Assembly (NCBI RefSeq): GCF_014982745.1
Contig: NZ_JADCKA010000001.1
Coordinates: forward strand, 1 to 64,000
DNA length: 64,000 nucleotides
Direction: 5' to 3'
Origin: Gallibacter intestinalis
Lineage (GTDB): Bacteria; Bacillota; Clostridia; Peptostreptococcales; Anaerovoracaceae
Below, one piece after another: positions 44,216-53,152 of the stretch. A program made the translations under genes and the position numbers. The notes under the pieces are model-generated. The model saw only the letters and a list, made by a program, of their open reading frames with translations. It was not told the DNA's origin and searched no databases. Every line of letters starts with the position of its first letter. The stretch's first letter is position 1.

Positions 44216-44924
44216 CCTTTCTCAGAGGGCACCAAGGACCCTTTTCGTCAGCCAAAAGCTGCGGGAGAATATCGGAAGTTCCGGAAGTTCTCACCTGTCC
44301 GTCGGCCACTACGATAATCTCGTCGGCGATTTCCAGGATTCTCTCCTGATGGGATATAACCATCATGGCATGCTTTCCAGTTTCTTTGAGTCTCTGGAAA
44401 GTGTTAATGAGGTTTGAGAAGCTCCACAGGTCGATACCTGCTTCAGGTTCGTCAAATACTAAGTATTTTGCATCCCTTGCAAGAACTGTAGCGATTTCTA
44501 TCCTCTTTCTCTCACCGCCGGACAGCTTGTCATCCATATGTCTGTCGATGTATTCGCCAAAGCACAGCCCCACATGTTCAAAGATGTAGCACAGTGTGTC
44601 TTCGTCAAGATGTCTGCCTGCTGCAATTTCCAGAAGGTTTCTTACTGTAAGTCCCTTAAAGCTTACAGGCTGCTGGAATGCAAAGCCTATACCTGCTTTG
44701 GCTCTTTCGGTGATATCCCATCCTGTGATATCGGTGCCATCCATATCTATGGTTCCGGAAGTAGGTGTTTCGAGGCCTGCAATGATTTTGGCCAGGGAAG
44801 TCTTACCGCTTCCGTTAGGTCCTGTTATTACCTTGAGCTTGCCCGGCTCCAGGGAAAAGGAAATGCCTTTGAGGATTTCTTCGCCTCCGGGAAGCTGCCA
44901 ATGTATATCTTTTAATGTCAGCAT
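44208..44924 (-). CDS. sufC: SufC-family ATPase of the minimal SUF system
   Basis: The 238-residue ABC ATPase has Walker A GPNGSGKTS, signature KLSGGERKRIE and Walker B YLVFDEPEAGID. It powers Fe-S cluster assembly on the adjacent scaffold. It is the first gene of the pair. Residue changes beyond those motifs are unremarkable. Confidence 0.92.
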   Translation of the reverse strand: MLTLKDIHWQLPGGEEILKGISFSLEPGKLKVITGPNGSGKTSLAKIIAGLETPTSGTIDMDGTDITGWDITERAKAGIGFAFQQPVSFKGLTVRNLLEIAAGRHLDEDTLCYIFEHVGLCFGEYIDRHMDDKLSGGERKRIEIATVLARDAKYLVFDEPEAGIDLWSFSNLINTFQRLKETGKHAMMVISHQERILEIADEIIVVADGQVRTSGTSDILPQLLADEKGPWCPLRKDV

Positions 44925-44960
44925 TTTTAATCTCCTTAATAATTTTTCGCTTACCTTTCT

Positions 44961-44989
44961 ATTATAATGATATGCGGGTATCTGTTCAA
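44961..44989 (-). promoter_or_regulatory. Promoter of the minimal SUF operon
   Basis: On the minus strand TTGAAC (44984-44989) and TATAAT (44961-44966) are 17 bp apart, 37 bp before sufC. Confidence 0.8.
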
Positions 44990-45018
44990 TGAAAAATGCC
45001 CTTAAAATTAAAATTTTC

Positions 45019-45056
45019 CTGAAGGATATTTACCATCAATAATCTATATCCTTCAG
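45019..45056 (-). terminator. Terminator-like hairpin after the HTH fragment
   Basis: CTGAAGGATAT and ATATCCTTCAG form a perfect 11-bp stem with a 16-nt loop. The tail on the minus strand is only moderately T-rich. Confidence 0.6.
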
Positions 45057-45062
45057 TTATAT

Positions 45063-45479
45063 TTAGTGAAGCTCTTGACGAAATTGGTTTAAGGTTGATT
45101 GCATAAGAGTGATAATGTGCCTAGGGTTGCTAATTGTATATTTTGTAGAACGTCCATCGCCTAACGATGTAACTAATTCTTTTTCTTTTAATGAATTAAT
45201 TGATTTTCTGACTTTATATTCTGTCATTCCTAGCGCGGACTGAAGTTCCTTTGATTTACTTAGTCCGTGCTTATTAAGATATATAAATACTTCTTTTTCG
45301 TCAGGTGTAAGTTCAGGGTGTGATTCTAATAAATCGACATGCCATAATGTTAATGTAGTACTTTCGAGATTTGTATTTATTTGTGGCTCTCGGTATTCGT
45401 TATCAATAGCATTTTGGAATATACTAGGACCTCCTTCGCCTTGGCGTTCGGAAAGGCCAAGATATCTAAATAAGGACAT
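45063..45479 (-). pseudogene. C-terminal remnant of an AlbA_2/AAA_4-type HTH protein
   Basis: The 138-residue ORF starts abruptly with SLFRYLGLSERQGEGGPSIF, which resembles the internal LIGLSEQxGSGGPxIF segment of the AlbA_2 (COG2865) predicted DNA-binding ATPase family, followed by a C-terminal winged helix (LTPDEKEVFIYLNKHG...). The N-terminal AlbA_2 and ATPase-like parts, usually some 300 residues, are missing. A short helical ORF starting at a minus-strand ATG near 45545 runs into it out of frame. I read this as a decayed accessory gene. Confidence 0.6.
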
Positions 45480-45569
45480 AATAATTTCATTTTAAGTTGT
45501 TCAAGTTTGTTTTTTATGCTATTTATTCTTTGCTGATCTGTATGCATATTGTAACCTCATTTATTAAAT

Positions 45570-45678
45570 CACGAGAAAACCGCGAGAAAAAATATATATA
45601 ATATCGTGTAATTTTCAACGATAAATTATAGTTCCAAATAAAAAGCAACAAGTAAATCACGAGAAAATCACGAGAAAA
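45570..45678. repeat. Two pairs of 11-bp-period direct repeats
   Basis: CACGAGAAAA (45570-45579) and CGCGAGAAAA (45581-45590), then CACGAGAAAA at 45658-45667 and 45669-45678, all in the same orientation. Each pair has an 11-bp period and the pairs are 88 bp apart, so all four lie on one DNA face. They sit upstream of the HTH remnant and are a likely operator for it or its ancestor. Confidence 0.7.
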
Positions 45679-45730
45679 ATATTAGTACTCGAATTATAAC
45701 ATAAGAATTATGAAATAAGATGCTTTTATG

Positions 45731-45760
45731 AAAAAATCCCACATATAAAAATATGTGGGA
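45731..45760 (-). terminator. Terminator of feoAB
   Basis: TCCCACATAT pairs with ATATGTGGGA around AAAA. On the minus strand six T residues follow. Confidence 0.88.
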
Positions 45761-45765
45761 ATAGT

Positions 45766-48141
45766 TTATATCAGCATTCCGATGCTGTGTACAATAAATG
45801 CGCATATCCATGCTATGAGGCATTGGCCTATGACTATGCCAAAGGCCCATTTGCCGCCCAGCTCTCGTTTTATGGAAGCGATAGCTGCTACACATGGTGT
45901 GTAGAGCAGGCAGAAAACGAGCAGAGATGCCGCTGCCACAGGGGATAAAACCTGAGTTAAGCCTGCAGAATCTCCAAAGAGCACGGTCATAGTGGATACA
46001 ACGCTTTCCTTTGCCATAAATCCCGTAATGAGGGCTGTGGAGATTCTCCAGTCGCCGAGCCCAAGCGGTATGAACAGCGGAGCGATGATGCCTGCTACAG
46101 CGGCAAGGATGCTGTTCTGAGAGTCTGTAACCATGTTAAGGTGCAGATCGAAATTCTGCAGGAACCAGATTACTATGGTAGCAACAAATATAATTGTGAA
46201 TGCTCTCTGCAGGAAATCCTTTGCCTTATCCCACAGCAGATGTCCGACATTTTTGGCCGCCGGTAGCCTGTAGTTAGGAAGTTCCATAACGAAAGGCACC
46301 GCTTCTCCCTTAAATACACTGCTCTTGGAAATCAGAGCTGTGATGATACCTACGATGATTCCCAGGAAATACAGACCGACCATTATCAAGCCCGCATAAT
46401 CCGGGAAGAAGGCGTTTGTGAGAAAACCGTAAATAGGTAGCTTCGCAGAACAACTCATAAAGGGTATCAGTATAACTGTCATCTTTCTGTCTCGTTCAGA
46501 AGGTAGAGTTCTGCTTGCCATAATACTAGGAACGCTGCATCCGAAACCTAAAAGCATAGGCACTATACTTCTGCCAGAAAGTCCAAGCTTTCGCAGCAGC
46601 TTATCCATGACAAAGGCGATTCTCGCCATGTAACCGGTATCTTCCAAAAGAGAAAGGAAGAAAAACAGAGTTACTATAACAGGCAAGAAGCTCAACACAC
46701 TTCCCACACCGCTGAAAATACCGTCGATAATCAGTGAATGAATTGCATCGTTGGCACCCCAGCCGGTGAGCGCTGCATCGGTTGCTTCCGTCAGATATCC
46801 GATGCCAGTATCTAAAAGTTCCTGCAGCCAGGCGCCGATTACATTAAAGGTCAGCCAGAAGATAACTCCCATTATAACTATAAATGAAGGGATGGCTGTA
46901 TATTTACCTGTGAGTATCTTATCTATCTTGCGGCTTCTAATATGCTCCTTGCTTTCTCGAGGCTTTACCACGGTCTTTTCCACCAGAGCCTCAATAAAGG
47001 AAAATCTCATATCCGCAATGGCGGCCGCTCTGTCAAGGCCTCGTTCCTCTTCCATCTGGCAGATGATATGCTCAATCATATCCTTTTCGTTCTGTGAAAG
47101 GGAAAGGGCATCTATAATCTGTTGGTCTCCTTCAATTACTTTCGTGGAGGCAAATCTCAGAGGAAGTCCTGCCGCCTGGGCATGGTCTTCAATCAGGTGC
47201 ATTATGCCGTGAAGACATCTGTGAACTGCACCACCGTTGTCATCCTGCCCGCAGAAGTCTGTTCTACCTGGCTTTTCGTTGTATTTTGCTATGTGTATTG
47301 CATGGCGGACAAGCTCTTCGACTCCTTCGTTTCTCACTGCGGAAATAGGAACCACAGGGATACCCAGAGCTTCTTCCATTTCATTGATGTGAATGGAGCC
47401 GCCGTTACCGCGAAGCTCGTCCATCATGTTTAGAGCCAGCACCACAGGGATGTCCAGTTCCATAAGCTGCATGGAAAGATAGAGATTACGCTCTATATTT
47501 GTGGCATCGACTATGTTTATGATGCAGTCCGGCTTTTCGTCGATTATAAACTGTCGGGTGACAATTTCCTCGCGGCTGTAGGGTGACATGGAGTATATGC
47601 CTGGAAGATCTGTGATCTCCGTTTCCGGGTGTCCTTTGATGCTGCCGCTTTTTCTGTCAACGGTAACGCCAGGAAAGTTTCCCACATGTTGATTTGAGCC
47701 GGTAAGCTGATTGAACAGAGTGGTTTTACCACAGTTTTGATTTCCCGCAAGGGCAAATGTTATATTGCTGCCTTCAGGAAGGGGATTTTCTCCTGCTGTC
47801 ACATGATATCTGCCACCTTCACCGAGACCGGGATGTTCTCTGTGTATGTGACCGGATTTATCTGTGCTTTTTTCATTGCTTCCGGTTATGTCCTCGACTG
47901 CTGCACTGTCTTTATGGGAAGGTTTAGCAATTTCGATGCTTTCCGCTTCCGCAAGTCTTAAGGTGAGCTCGTAGCCGTGGACGCGCACTTCCATAGGATC
48001 TCCCATAGGTGCATATTTTACAAGGGTAACCATTGCCCCAGGGATGAGTCCCATATCGAGGAAATGCTGTCTTAAAGGACCGTCGCCTCCCACGGAGGTT
48101 ATGACGGCGCTTTGTCCTATTTCAAGGTCTTTTAATACCAT
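45766..48141 (-). CDS. feoB: Ferrous iron transporter, FeoA-FeoB fusion
   Basis: The 791-residue protein has an N-terminal FeoA SH3-like domain (1-75), a charged linker, then the FeoB G-domain with G1 GNQNCGKTT, G3 DLPGIYSMSPYS and G4 NMMDEL, followed by the polytopic membrane domain with two Gate motifs (FGCSVPSIMA; YTPCVAAIA). It imports Fe(II) under anoxia. FeoA is a separate gene in many bacteria; fusions are known in Firmicutes. A metal-repressor-like box lies in its promoter. Confidence 0.94.
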   Translation of the reverse strand: MVLKDLEIGQSAVITSVGGDGPLRQHFLDMGLIPGAMVTLVKYAPMGDPMEVRVHGYELTLRLAEAESIEIAKPSHKDSAAVEDITGSNEKSTDKSGHIHREHPGLGEGGRYHVTAGENPLPEGSNITFALAGNQNCGKTTLFNQLTGSNQHVGNFPGVTVDRKSGSIKGHPETEITDLPGIYSMSPYSREEIVTRQFIIDEKPDCIINIVDATNIERNLYLSMQLMELDIPVVLALNMMDELRGNGGSIHINEMEEALGIPVVPISAVRNEGVEELVRHAIHIAKYNEKPGRTDFCGQDDNGGAVHRCLHGIMHLIEDHAQAAGLPLRFASTKVIEGDQQIIDALSLSQNEKDMIEHIICQMEEERGLDRAAAIADMRFSFIEALVEKTVVKPRESKEHIRSRKIDKILTGKYTAIPSFIVIMGVIFWLTFNVIGAWLQELLDTGIGYLTEATDAALTGWGANDAIHSLIIDGIFSGVGSVLSFLPVIVTLFFFLSLLEDTGYMARIAFVMDKLLRKLGLSGRSIVPMLLGFGCSVPSIMASRTLPSERDRKMTVILIPFMSCSAKLPIYGFLTNAFFPDYAGLIMVGLYFLGIIVGIITALISKSSVFKGEAVPFVMELPNYRLPAAKNVGHLLWDKAKDFLQRAFTIIFVATIVIWFLQNFDLHLNMVTDSQNSILAAVAGIIAPLFIPLGLGDWRISTALITGFMAKESVVSTMTVLFGDSAGLTQVLSPVAAASLLVFCLLYTPCVAAIASIKRELGGKWAFGIVIGQCLIAWICAFIVHSIGMLI

Positions 48142-48167
48142 TTTGTAAATCCTTTCCTTTGTTTGCT

Positions 48168-48203
48168 GTCTGTCAGTATATATGTTAGGACAGACTAAAG
48201 CAA
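48168..48203 (-). promoter_or_regulatory. feoAB promoter with DtxR-like palindrome
   Basis: On the minus strand TTGCTT (48198-48203) and TATACT (48175-48180) are 17 bp apart. TTAG-N6-CTAA (48185-48198) lies between them, and GTCTGTC/GACAGAC (48168-48174, 48189-48195) form a second perfect inverted repeat. TTAGG...CCTAA-type half sites are typical of DtxR/IdeR-family iron repressors. Confidence 0.6.
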
Positions 48204-48260
48204 TACAATTTTACTCTAAATGGGAGGGATTTAAAAGGGTGAATAAATAAAAAATCAATA

Positions 48261-48290
48261 AAAAGAAGCCCGGCTATTTAGGCTTCTTTT
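48261..48290 (-). terminator. Terminator of the MalY-type gene
   Basis: AAAAGAAGCC and GGGCTTCTTTT form the stem on the minus strand, followed by TATTGATTTTTT. Confidence 0.8.
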
Positions 48291-48316
48291 AGAAAGTATA
48301 CTGCTATTTAATGAGG

Positions 48317-49510
48317 TTATTTATTAAGCGTAGCCTTTGCTATGCGCTTTAAGCCTTCTTCGAGGACAGATTTCGGGCAAGCTAGGTTAAGCCTTATAAA
48401 ACAATCGGAGTTCTGTACGAACATATCGCCGCCTTCGAGGAGCACGCCTGCTTCGTTTGCAAAGAACATAGGCAGATCTTCATCTGGAGTAAAGTATGCG
48501 CTAAGATCAACCCATGCCAGATAAGTTGCTTCAGAAACCTGATACTTTGCATCAGGAAGATTTTCCTTTAAGAATTCGCCGGTGAAAGCAAAGTTCTTGT
48601 CAAGGTAATCATGGAGCTCGTTGAGCCAGTCTTCACCGTGCTGGTAGGCTGCCTGGGCAGCGGCTATACTGATAGGATTTTCAAAATCGTAGTGACGGGC
48701 TTTCCATGTTGCCATAAGACCGCTGTCACGGATTATAACATTTGAAAACATCAGACCGGCCATATTGAAGGTTTTACTTGGTGCCATGCAGGTTACGAGG
48801 CGACCGTAGTCAGGCATTACCTTTCCCAGAGGAGTGTGCTGCATACCTTTTCTTGTTAGGTCACAGTGGATTTCATCGGAGATGACCCATAGATTATTTT
48901 TTTCGCATATGTCGCCGAAGGCTTTTAGCTCATCTTCAGTCCAAACTCTGCCGGTAGGGTTATGAGGGTTACAGAAGATGCAAAGGGTGGTTTTCGGATC
49001 GGCTGCCTTTGCGGCAAGGTCATCCATATCCATTGTGTAGTAGCCGTCCTTATTGATTAAGTCAGAGCATACCAGCTCGCGACCGTTAAAGTCAGCTGCG
49101 TGTTTAAAGTAAGCATAGGATGGAGTCACGGCAAGCACCTTTTCGTCAGGGGCAGTAATGTAGCCTACAAGTTCGTATAGGGCAGGGATGATACCAGGAG
49201 AAGTTACAAGCTGTTCCTTCGGGAATGTCCATCCGTATCTTCTGTTACACCAGCCCTCAAATGCCTTGTAGTATTCAGGATCGAAAACCTTAGTGTATCC
49301 GAAAATGCCCTTGTCGATGCGGTCCTTCATGGCGTTTCTGATAACCTCAGGAGTTTCAAATTCCATATCGGCAACCCACATTCTCACGAACTCTTCGTCC
49401 TTAAACGGGAAAGTCATTGTTCCGTCATCGTGGAAGATGTACTGTCTGAAGCCGTCTGTGTTCATGGCGTTTGTATTTCTTCTTTCCACTATTTTGTCAA
49501 AATCATACAT
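48317..49510 (-). CDS. MalY/PatB-family PLP-dependent C-S lyase or aminotransferase
   Basis: The 397-residue fold-type I enzyme has the PLP Lys in APSKTFNMAGL, the NPHNPTGRVW and SDEIHCDLT motifs and the C-terminal FIRLNLACPKSVLEEGL. Members cleave cystathionine or cysteine conjugates (beta-lyase) or act as aminotransferases. It is divergent from the XRE regulator at 49740, which may control it. Confidence 0.88.
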   Translation of the reverse strand: MYDFDKIVERRNTNAMNTDGFRQYIFHDDGTMTFPFKDEEFVRMWVADMEFETPEVIRNAMKDRIDKGIFGYTKVFDPEYYKAFEGWCNRRYGWTFPKEQLVTSPGIIPALYELVGYITAPDEKVLAVTPSYAYFKHAADFNGRELVCSDLINKDGYYTMDMDDLAAKAADPKTTLCIFCNPHNPTGRVWTEDELKAFGDICEKNNLWVISDEIHCDLTRKGMQHTPLGKVMPDYGRLVTCMAPSKTFNMAGLMFSNVIIRDSGLMATWKARHYDFENPISIAAAQAAYQHGEDWLNELHDYLDKNFAFTGEFLKENLPDAKYQVSEATYLAWVDLSAYFTPDEDLPMFFANEAGVLLEGGDMFVQNSDCFIRLNLACPKSVLEEGLKRIAKATLNK

Positions 49511-49739
49511 TACCTTTTCCTCCTTTTATATAAACGTTTTAATCTTTTTCCTTCTGTAATCAAGGATAAAGGAAGTTGGGTTGAAGGTCAAAGAGTGGCA
49601 AATGTCGTGAAAATGGATTTTTTATAAGAAAACTTGAGTTAAAATAGAAAAAACATTCCTTATATGATATATTTTAAATAGTGAAAGAAAATACTTAAAA
49701 AAACAGATAAAATTTGATTTTCAGGAAAGGCGGTAAAAT

Positions 49740-50447
49740 ATGCCTGATATAAACACGGAAATAGGAAAGCTGATAAGAGGAGCCAGAAAGAAAAGAGGTA
49801 TGACTCTAAACGAGCTGGCAGAAGTAATTTGCAAAAGTCAGTCCACGGTTTCCAAATATGAAAAGGGTGAGATCACAGTGGACATCGCAACTCTTTATGA
49901 CATTGCCGATGCCTTGAGAGTTCATGTGGAGCAGCTTCTTTATGTGCGCCCGGAAAGAACGGAACTAAGAGCACCGGGTAATAATCCAGCTTTCTTTACA
50001 GACACTTCACAGTTTTATTCATATCTCTTTGACGGCAGGAGCAACAGTCTTATGAGGTGTGTATTTGATGTGCTTTCTAAGGCCGATGAGAGAAAGTACA
50101 AAATAATGATGTACATGAACTTTAAGGACTTTGACAATTACAAGAACTGCGAAAACACATACTGGGGATATATAGAGCATTACGATGCGGTGACAAATAT
50201 CGCACTGACAAACCAGGATATGCCTATGGAAAAGGCCAGCGCCCAGATATTAGCTTCATATCTTGATTCGGATAAAAAGTGGGGATTGTTTAACGGTTTT
50301 TCATCAAGACCGATGATGCCCATAGCTGCAAAGATGCTCTTTTCCAAAAAGAAGTTAAAGGAGGACGAGGAACTAATCAGGTCCTTAAAGATCTCCAAGG
50401 ATGATATAAGGCTGATGAAGCTGTATAATATGATGGCTGTAACATGA
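49740..50447 (+). CDS. XRE-family transcriptional regulator
   Basis: The 235-residue protein has an N-terminal Cro/C1 HTH (about 8-62: GMTLNELAEVICKSQSTVSKYEKGE) and a 165-residue C-terminal region of unknown family. It is a lone gene 230 bp from the divergent MalY gene. The start follows GAAAGGCGG. No target sites are evident. Confidence 0.85.
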   Translation: MPDINTEIGKLIRGARKKRGMTLNELAEVICKSQSTVSKYEKGEITVDIATLYDIADALRVHVEQLLYVRPERTELRAPGNNPAFFTDTSQFYSYLFDGRSNSLMRCVFDVLSKADERKYKIMMYMNFKDFDNYKNCENTYWGYIEHYDAVTNIALTNQDMPMEKASAQILASYLDSDKKWGLFNGFSSRPMMPIAAKMLFSKKKLKEDEELIRSLKISKDDIRLMKLYNMMAVT

Positions 50448-50492
50448 TATTTTTCCCTGCAAAAGGAAGCAGGGAAAATTTTTTAAAATAAA

Positions 50493-50535
50493 TTAGCACT
50501 CACCTCTTTACAGTGCTAACAAAAAGTGCTATAAC
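50493..50535 (+). promoter_or_regulatory. CIRCE element over the hsp20 promoter
   Basis: TTAGCACTC-N9-CAGTGCTAA (50493-50519) matches the HrcA operator CIRCE (TTAGCACTC-N9-GAGTGCTAA) with one change. The promoter TTTACA (50507-50512), 17 bp, TATAAC (50530-50535) overlaps it. The leader to hsp20 is about 85 nt. Confidence 0.92.
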
Positions 50536-50624
50536 ATAATTGTAGAAAGAAAGAGATCATATGAAGTATGAATAAGGAAGAAAAAATGAATAAGAATAAG
50601 AAAGATAGAAAGGGGATATGACTT

Positions 50625-51083
50625 ATGTTGATGCCAAGAATTTTCGGAGAAAGCTTATTTGATGATCTGATGGATTTCAGATTTCCTACTGAAGAGGAAT
50701 TTTTCGGTAAGAGAAATCCGCTTTTCGGAAAACACGGTAAGAACCTGATGAAGACTGATATCAGAGAAAAGGACGGAAGCTATGAGCTGGACATTGACCT
50801 GCCGGGATTCAAGAAGGATGAAGTAAAGGCTAAACTGGAAAACGGTTTCCTGACAATATCCGCAGAAAAGGGCCTGAACAGAGATCAGAAGGACAACGAA
50901 GGCAGATTTATCCGTCAGGAAAGATATGCCGGAGCAATGAGCAGAAGCTTCTATGTGGGAGATTCCGTAAAACAGGAAGACATAACTGCTAAATTTGAAG
51001 ACGGTATTTTGAGACTGTCAGTTCCAAAGCAGGAAATGAAAAAACTGGAAAACAAAGATCAGTACATCGCCATTGAAGGCTAA
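50625..51083 (+). CDS. Hsp20 / alpha-crystallin small heat-shock protein
   Basis: The 152-residue chaperone has the alpha-crystallin domain (about 42-140: YELDIDLPGFKKDEVKAKLENGFLT cut in sense only; family GILRLSVPK near 124) and starts MLMPRIFGESLFDDLMDF. The start follows AAAGGGG. It holds unfolded proteins in an ATP-independent manner. CIRCE control of an sHSP gene places it in the HrcA regulon. Confidence 0.94.
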   Translation: MLMPRIFGESLFDDLMDFRFPTEEEFFGKRNPLFGKHGKNLMKTDIREKDGSYELDIDLPGFKKDEVKAKLENGFLTISAEKGLNRDQKDNEGRFIRQERYAGAMSRSFYVGDSVKQEDITAKFEDGILRLSVPKQEMKKLENKDQYIAIEG

Positions 51084-51094
51084 GGAGCCTAAGG

Positions 51095-51119
51095 GCCGCC
51101 CAAATCGGGCGGCTTTTTT
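51095..51119 (+). terminator. Terminator of hsp20
   Basis: GCCGCCC pairs with GGGCGGC around AAATC, followed by six T. Confidence 0.92.
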
Positions 51120-51191
51120 ATGTCCAAATGTGATATTATATCCCTATGAAATGCTGATAATATCATATGCGTATATAAAAGGAGAATTCAG

Positions 51192-52199
51192 ATGAAGGAT
51201 ATAGATAAAATGGGAATAAAGGAAGTCAGCGTAGCAGAACTTTCCGGGGTCAAAATAGGACATGCCCAGGATTACGATGCCATGACAGGAGTGACAGCCT
51301 TTGTATTTGAAGGAAGGGCAGTTGCCGGAATCGACATCAGCGGTGGTGGTCCTGCTTCCAGAGAAACACCTTTGCTGAATCCGAAGATGGCTTGTCAGGA
51401 TATAAACGCCGTTATACTTTCCGGTGGTTCAGCCTTCGGACTTGAAGCGGGATGCGGCGCAGCAAAATATCTGGAAGAGCAGGGTATAGGCTTTGACACA
51501 GGCTATGCCAAGGTGCCGCTGGTTTGCCAATCCTGCATTTATGATCTTTCCATAGGTAAAAGCGATGTGAGACCTGATATTGCCATGGGTTATGAAGCCT
51601 GCCAAAATGCAGTGGCAGGAAACGACCTCTGCGGCAGTATCGGAGCCGGTACAGGGGCAACGGTGGGAAAGCTGACTACCATGGCAAGATCTCAGAAATC
51701 AGGCTTTGGCATATGCACATATAAGCTGGGCGAGCTAATAGTCACTGCAGCGGTGACGGTAAACGCTCTGGGAGATATATTTGATTATGACTCTGGACAG
51801 CAGCTGGCGGGGATGACCACTGAAGACAGAAGGGCCTTTGCAGGTATCGAGGAAGGAATGTATGCCGGCGCTATTGCAGGTTTTTCCGGTGGCGATGAAA
51901 ATCCGCAGCAGGGTAAGAACACCACCATCGGCATCATCATAACAAATGCGGGACTTTCTAAAGGGGACATGAACAAGGTGGCTTCCATGACACGAAATGC
52001 CTATTCAAGATGTATACTTCCCGTGGGAACAACAGCAGACGGGGATAGCATATATGCGGTTTCTGTAGGAAAAGTAACAGCAGACATCAACACCGTTGGA
52101 ACTCTGGCGGCGAGAACCATGGGCGAAGCCATAAAAAGAGCGGTCACAACAGACCGCATGGATGACAATGAATATCTTGCAAAATGTATTGAGTTGTAG
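51192..52199 (+). CDS. P1 (DmpA/S58) family protein
   Basis: The 335-residue protein matches the self-processing N-terminal-nucleophile peptidase family P1: VILSGGSAFGLEA, GAGTGATVGK and VNALGDIFDYDSGQ. These enzymes cleave themselves before a Ser or Thr. At the place where related proteins often read SGLG-T/S, this one has SGFGICTYKLG, so the usual nucleophile is not obvious; the following Thr or Cys could serve, or the protein may be inactive. AAAGGAGA precedes ATG. Confidence 0.82.
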   Translation: MKDIDKMGIKEVSVAELSGVKIGHAQDYDAMTGVTAFVFEGRAVAGIDISGGGPASRETPLLNPKMACQDINAVILSGGSAFGLEAGCGAAKYLEEQGIGFDTGYAKVPLVCQSCIYDLSIGKSDVRPDIAMGYEACQNAVAGNDLCGSIGAGTGATVGKLTTMARSQKSGFGICTYKLGELIVTAAVTVNALGDIFDYDSGQQLAGMTTEDRRAFAGIEEGMYAGAIAGFSGGDENPQQGKNTTIGIIITNAGLSKGDMNKVASMTRNAYSRCILPVGTTADGDSIYAVSVGKVTADINTVGTLAARTMGEAIKRAVTTDRMDDNEYLAKCIEL

Positions 52200-52203
52200 C
52201 GAA

Positions 52204-52914
52204 CTATTTTGAGAAAAAGTCTGCTCCCTTAAGGGCACTGAAAAATCTTTCCTCGCAATCGGGGAAGGATTTTTTTATTTCGCAAATAAGCTCTGCGGTC
52301 TTTGCCCGGTCCGTGACACCGTCTACAGGGCACGGCTGTTTTACTACAGGCAGTTTTTTCTCTGCGGTAAGCTGTTTGATTTCATCTTCTGTTACATAAA
52401 GTAACGGTCGCACTAAAGTTATACCGGCATCGGACATATATGAAACCGGCTGCATAGTATGAAATCTGCCTTCCCGAAGAAGGGATAAAAGCCAGGTGTT
52501 GATAAAATCATCTCTGTGATGTCCTAAAGCCAGTTTGCCGCAGTTAAGCTCTTTAAGAGTGCGGTTTAATATGCCTCGGCGCATTTTGGCGCACATGGAG
52601 CATGGGCTTTGTTCCTTTCTTTCTTCAAATATGACCTTGCCAAGTTCTGTTTTTACACAGGTAAAAGGCACACCGATGGAATCGCAGAAATTCGCTAGCG
52701 GTGTAGAGTCAAAGCCTTCAAATCCCATATCCACCATGACGGCGTTAAGTTCAAAATTCATATCTGGCTGCTTTGCGAGGCCTGAAAGCGCAAAAAGAAG
52801 GGCAAGGCTGTCCTTTCCCCCTGAAAGTCCCACGGCTATGCGGTCGCCGGGCTGTATCATGCAGTATTCCATAACGGCACGTTTTGTTTTAGCGTATAGT
52901 GTTGAAAGTTTCAT
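52204..52914 (-). CDS. TtcA-like PP-loop tRNA-thiolation family protein
   Basis: The 236-residue protein has the PP-loop SGGKDSLALL near residue 32 and a CxxC (CSMCAKMRRG) near 112, plus a second Cys in KQPCPVDG. TtcA thiolates tRNA cytidine-32 using an Fe-S cluster; this gene is shorter than E. coli TtcA but of normal size for Firmicute relatives. It converges on the P1-family gene with a 4-bp gap. Confidence 0.85.
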   Translation of the reverse strand: MKLSTLYAKTKRAVMEYCMIQPGDRIAVGLSGGKDSLALLFALSGLAKQPDMNFELNAVMVDMGFEGFDSTPLANFCDSIGVPFTCVKTELGKVIFEERKEQSPCSMCAKMRRGILNRTLKELNCGKLALGHHRDDFINTWLLSLLREGRFHTMQPVSYMSDAGITLVRPLLYVTEDEIKQLTAEKKLPVVKQPCPVDGVTDRAKTAELICEIKKSFPDCEERFFSALKGADFFSK

Positions 52915-52959
52915 GGTTGTAGTATATCATATTGAATGTTGCAGTTTAAGGAGGAAATC

Positions 52960-53081
52960 ATGCCGATGACTACGAATTTAAAATAGAATTTAAGGAAGCC
53001 AAAGAAAAGGAAGATGAAGCTGCAGGAAATGCGGCAGAAAAGCAGCTAAAGGACGAGGAAGCTGCGACTCCCGCGACTTGA
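52960..53081 (+). pseudogene. Frameshifted small acidic protein gene
   Basis: A perfect AAGGAGG precedes ATG 52960, but that frame stops after eight codons. From codon 2 the neighbouring frame reads an unbroken charged sequence (ADDYEFKIEFKEAKEKED, then Ala/Glu-rich) to TGA at 53079-53081. Restoring one base after the ATG would give a 40-residue acidic protein. The neighbour frame itself has no start codon. Function unknown. It is the first of two small ORFs before the CoA-transferase. Confidence 0.5.
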
Positions 53082-53152
53082 AAACTCAAAGCCGAAAGTA
53101 TATCATGGCAGTATAGAGAAAAACAAAAGCGACAGGCAAAGGAGACAGATAT

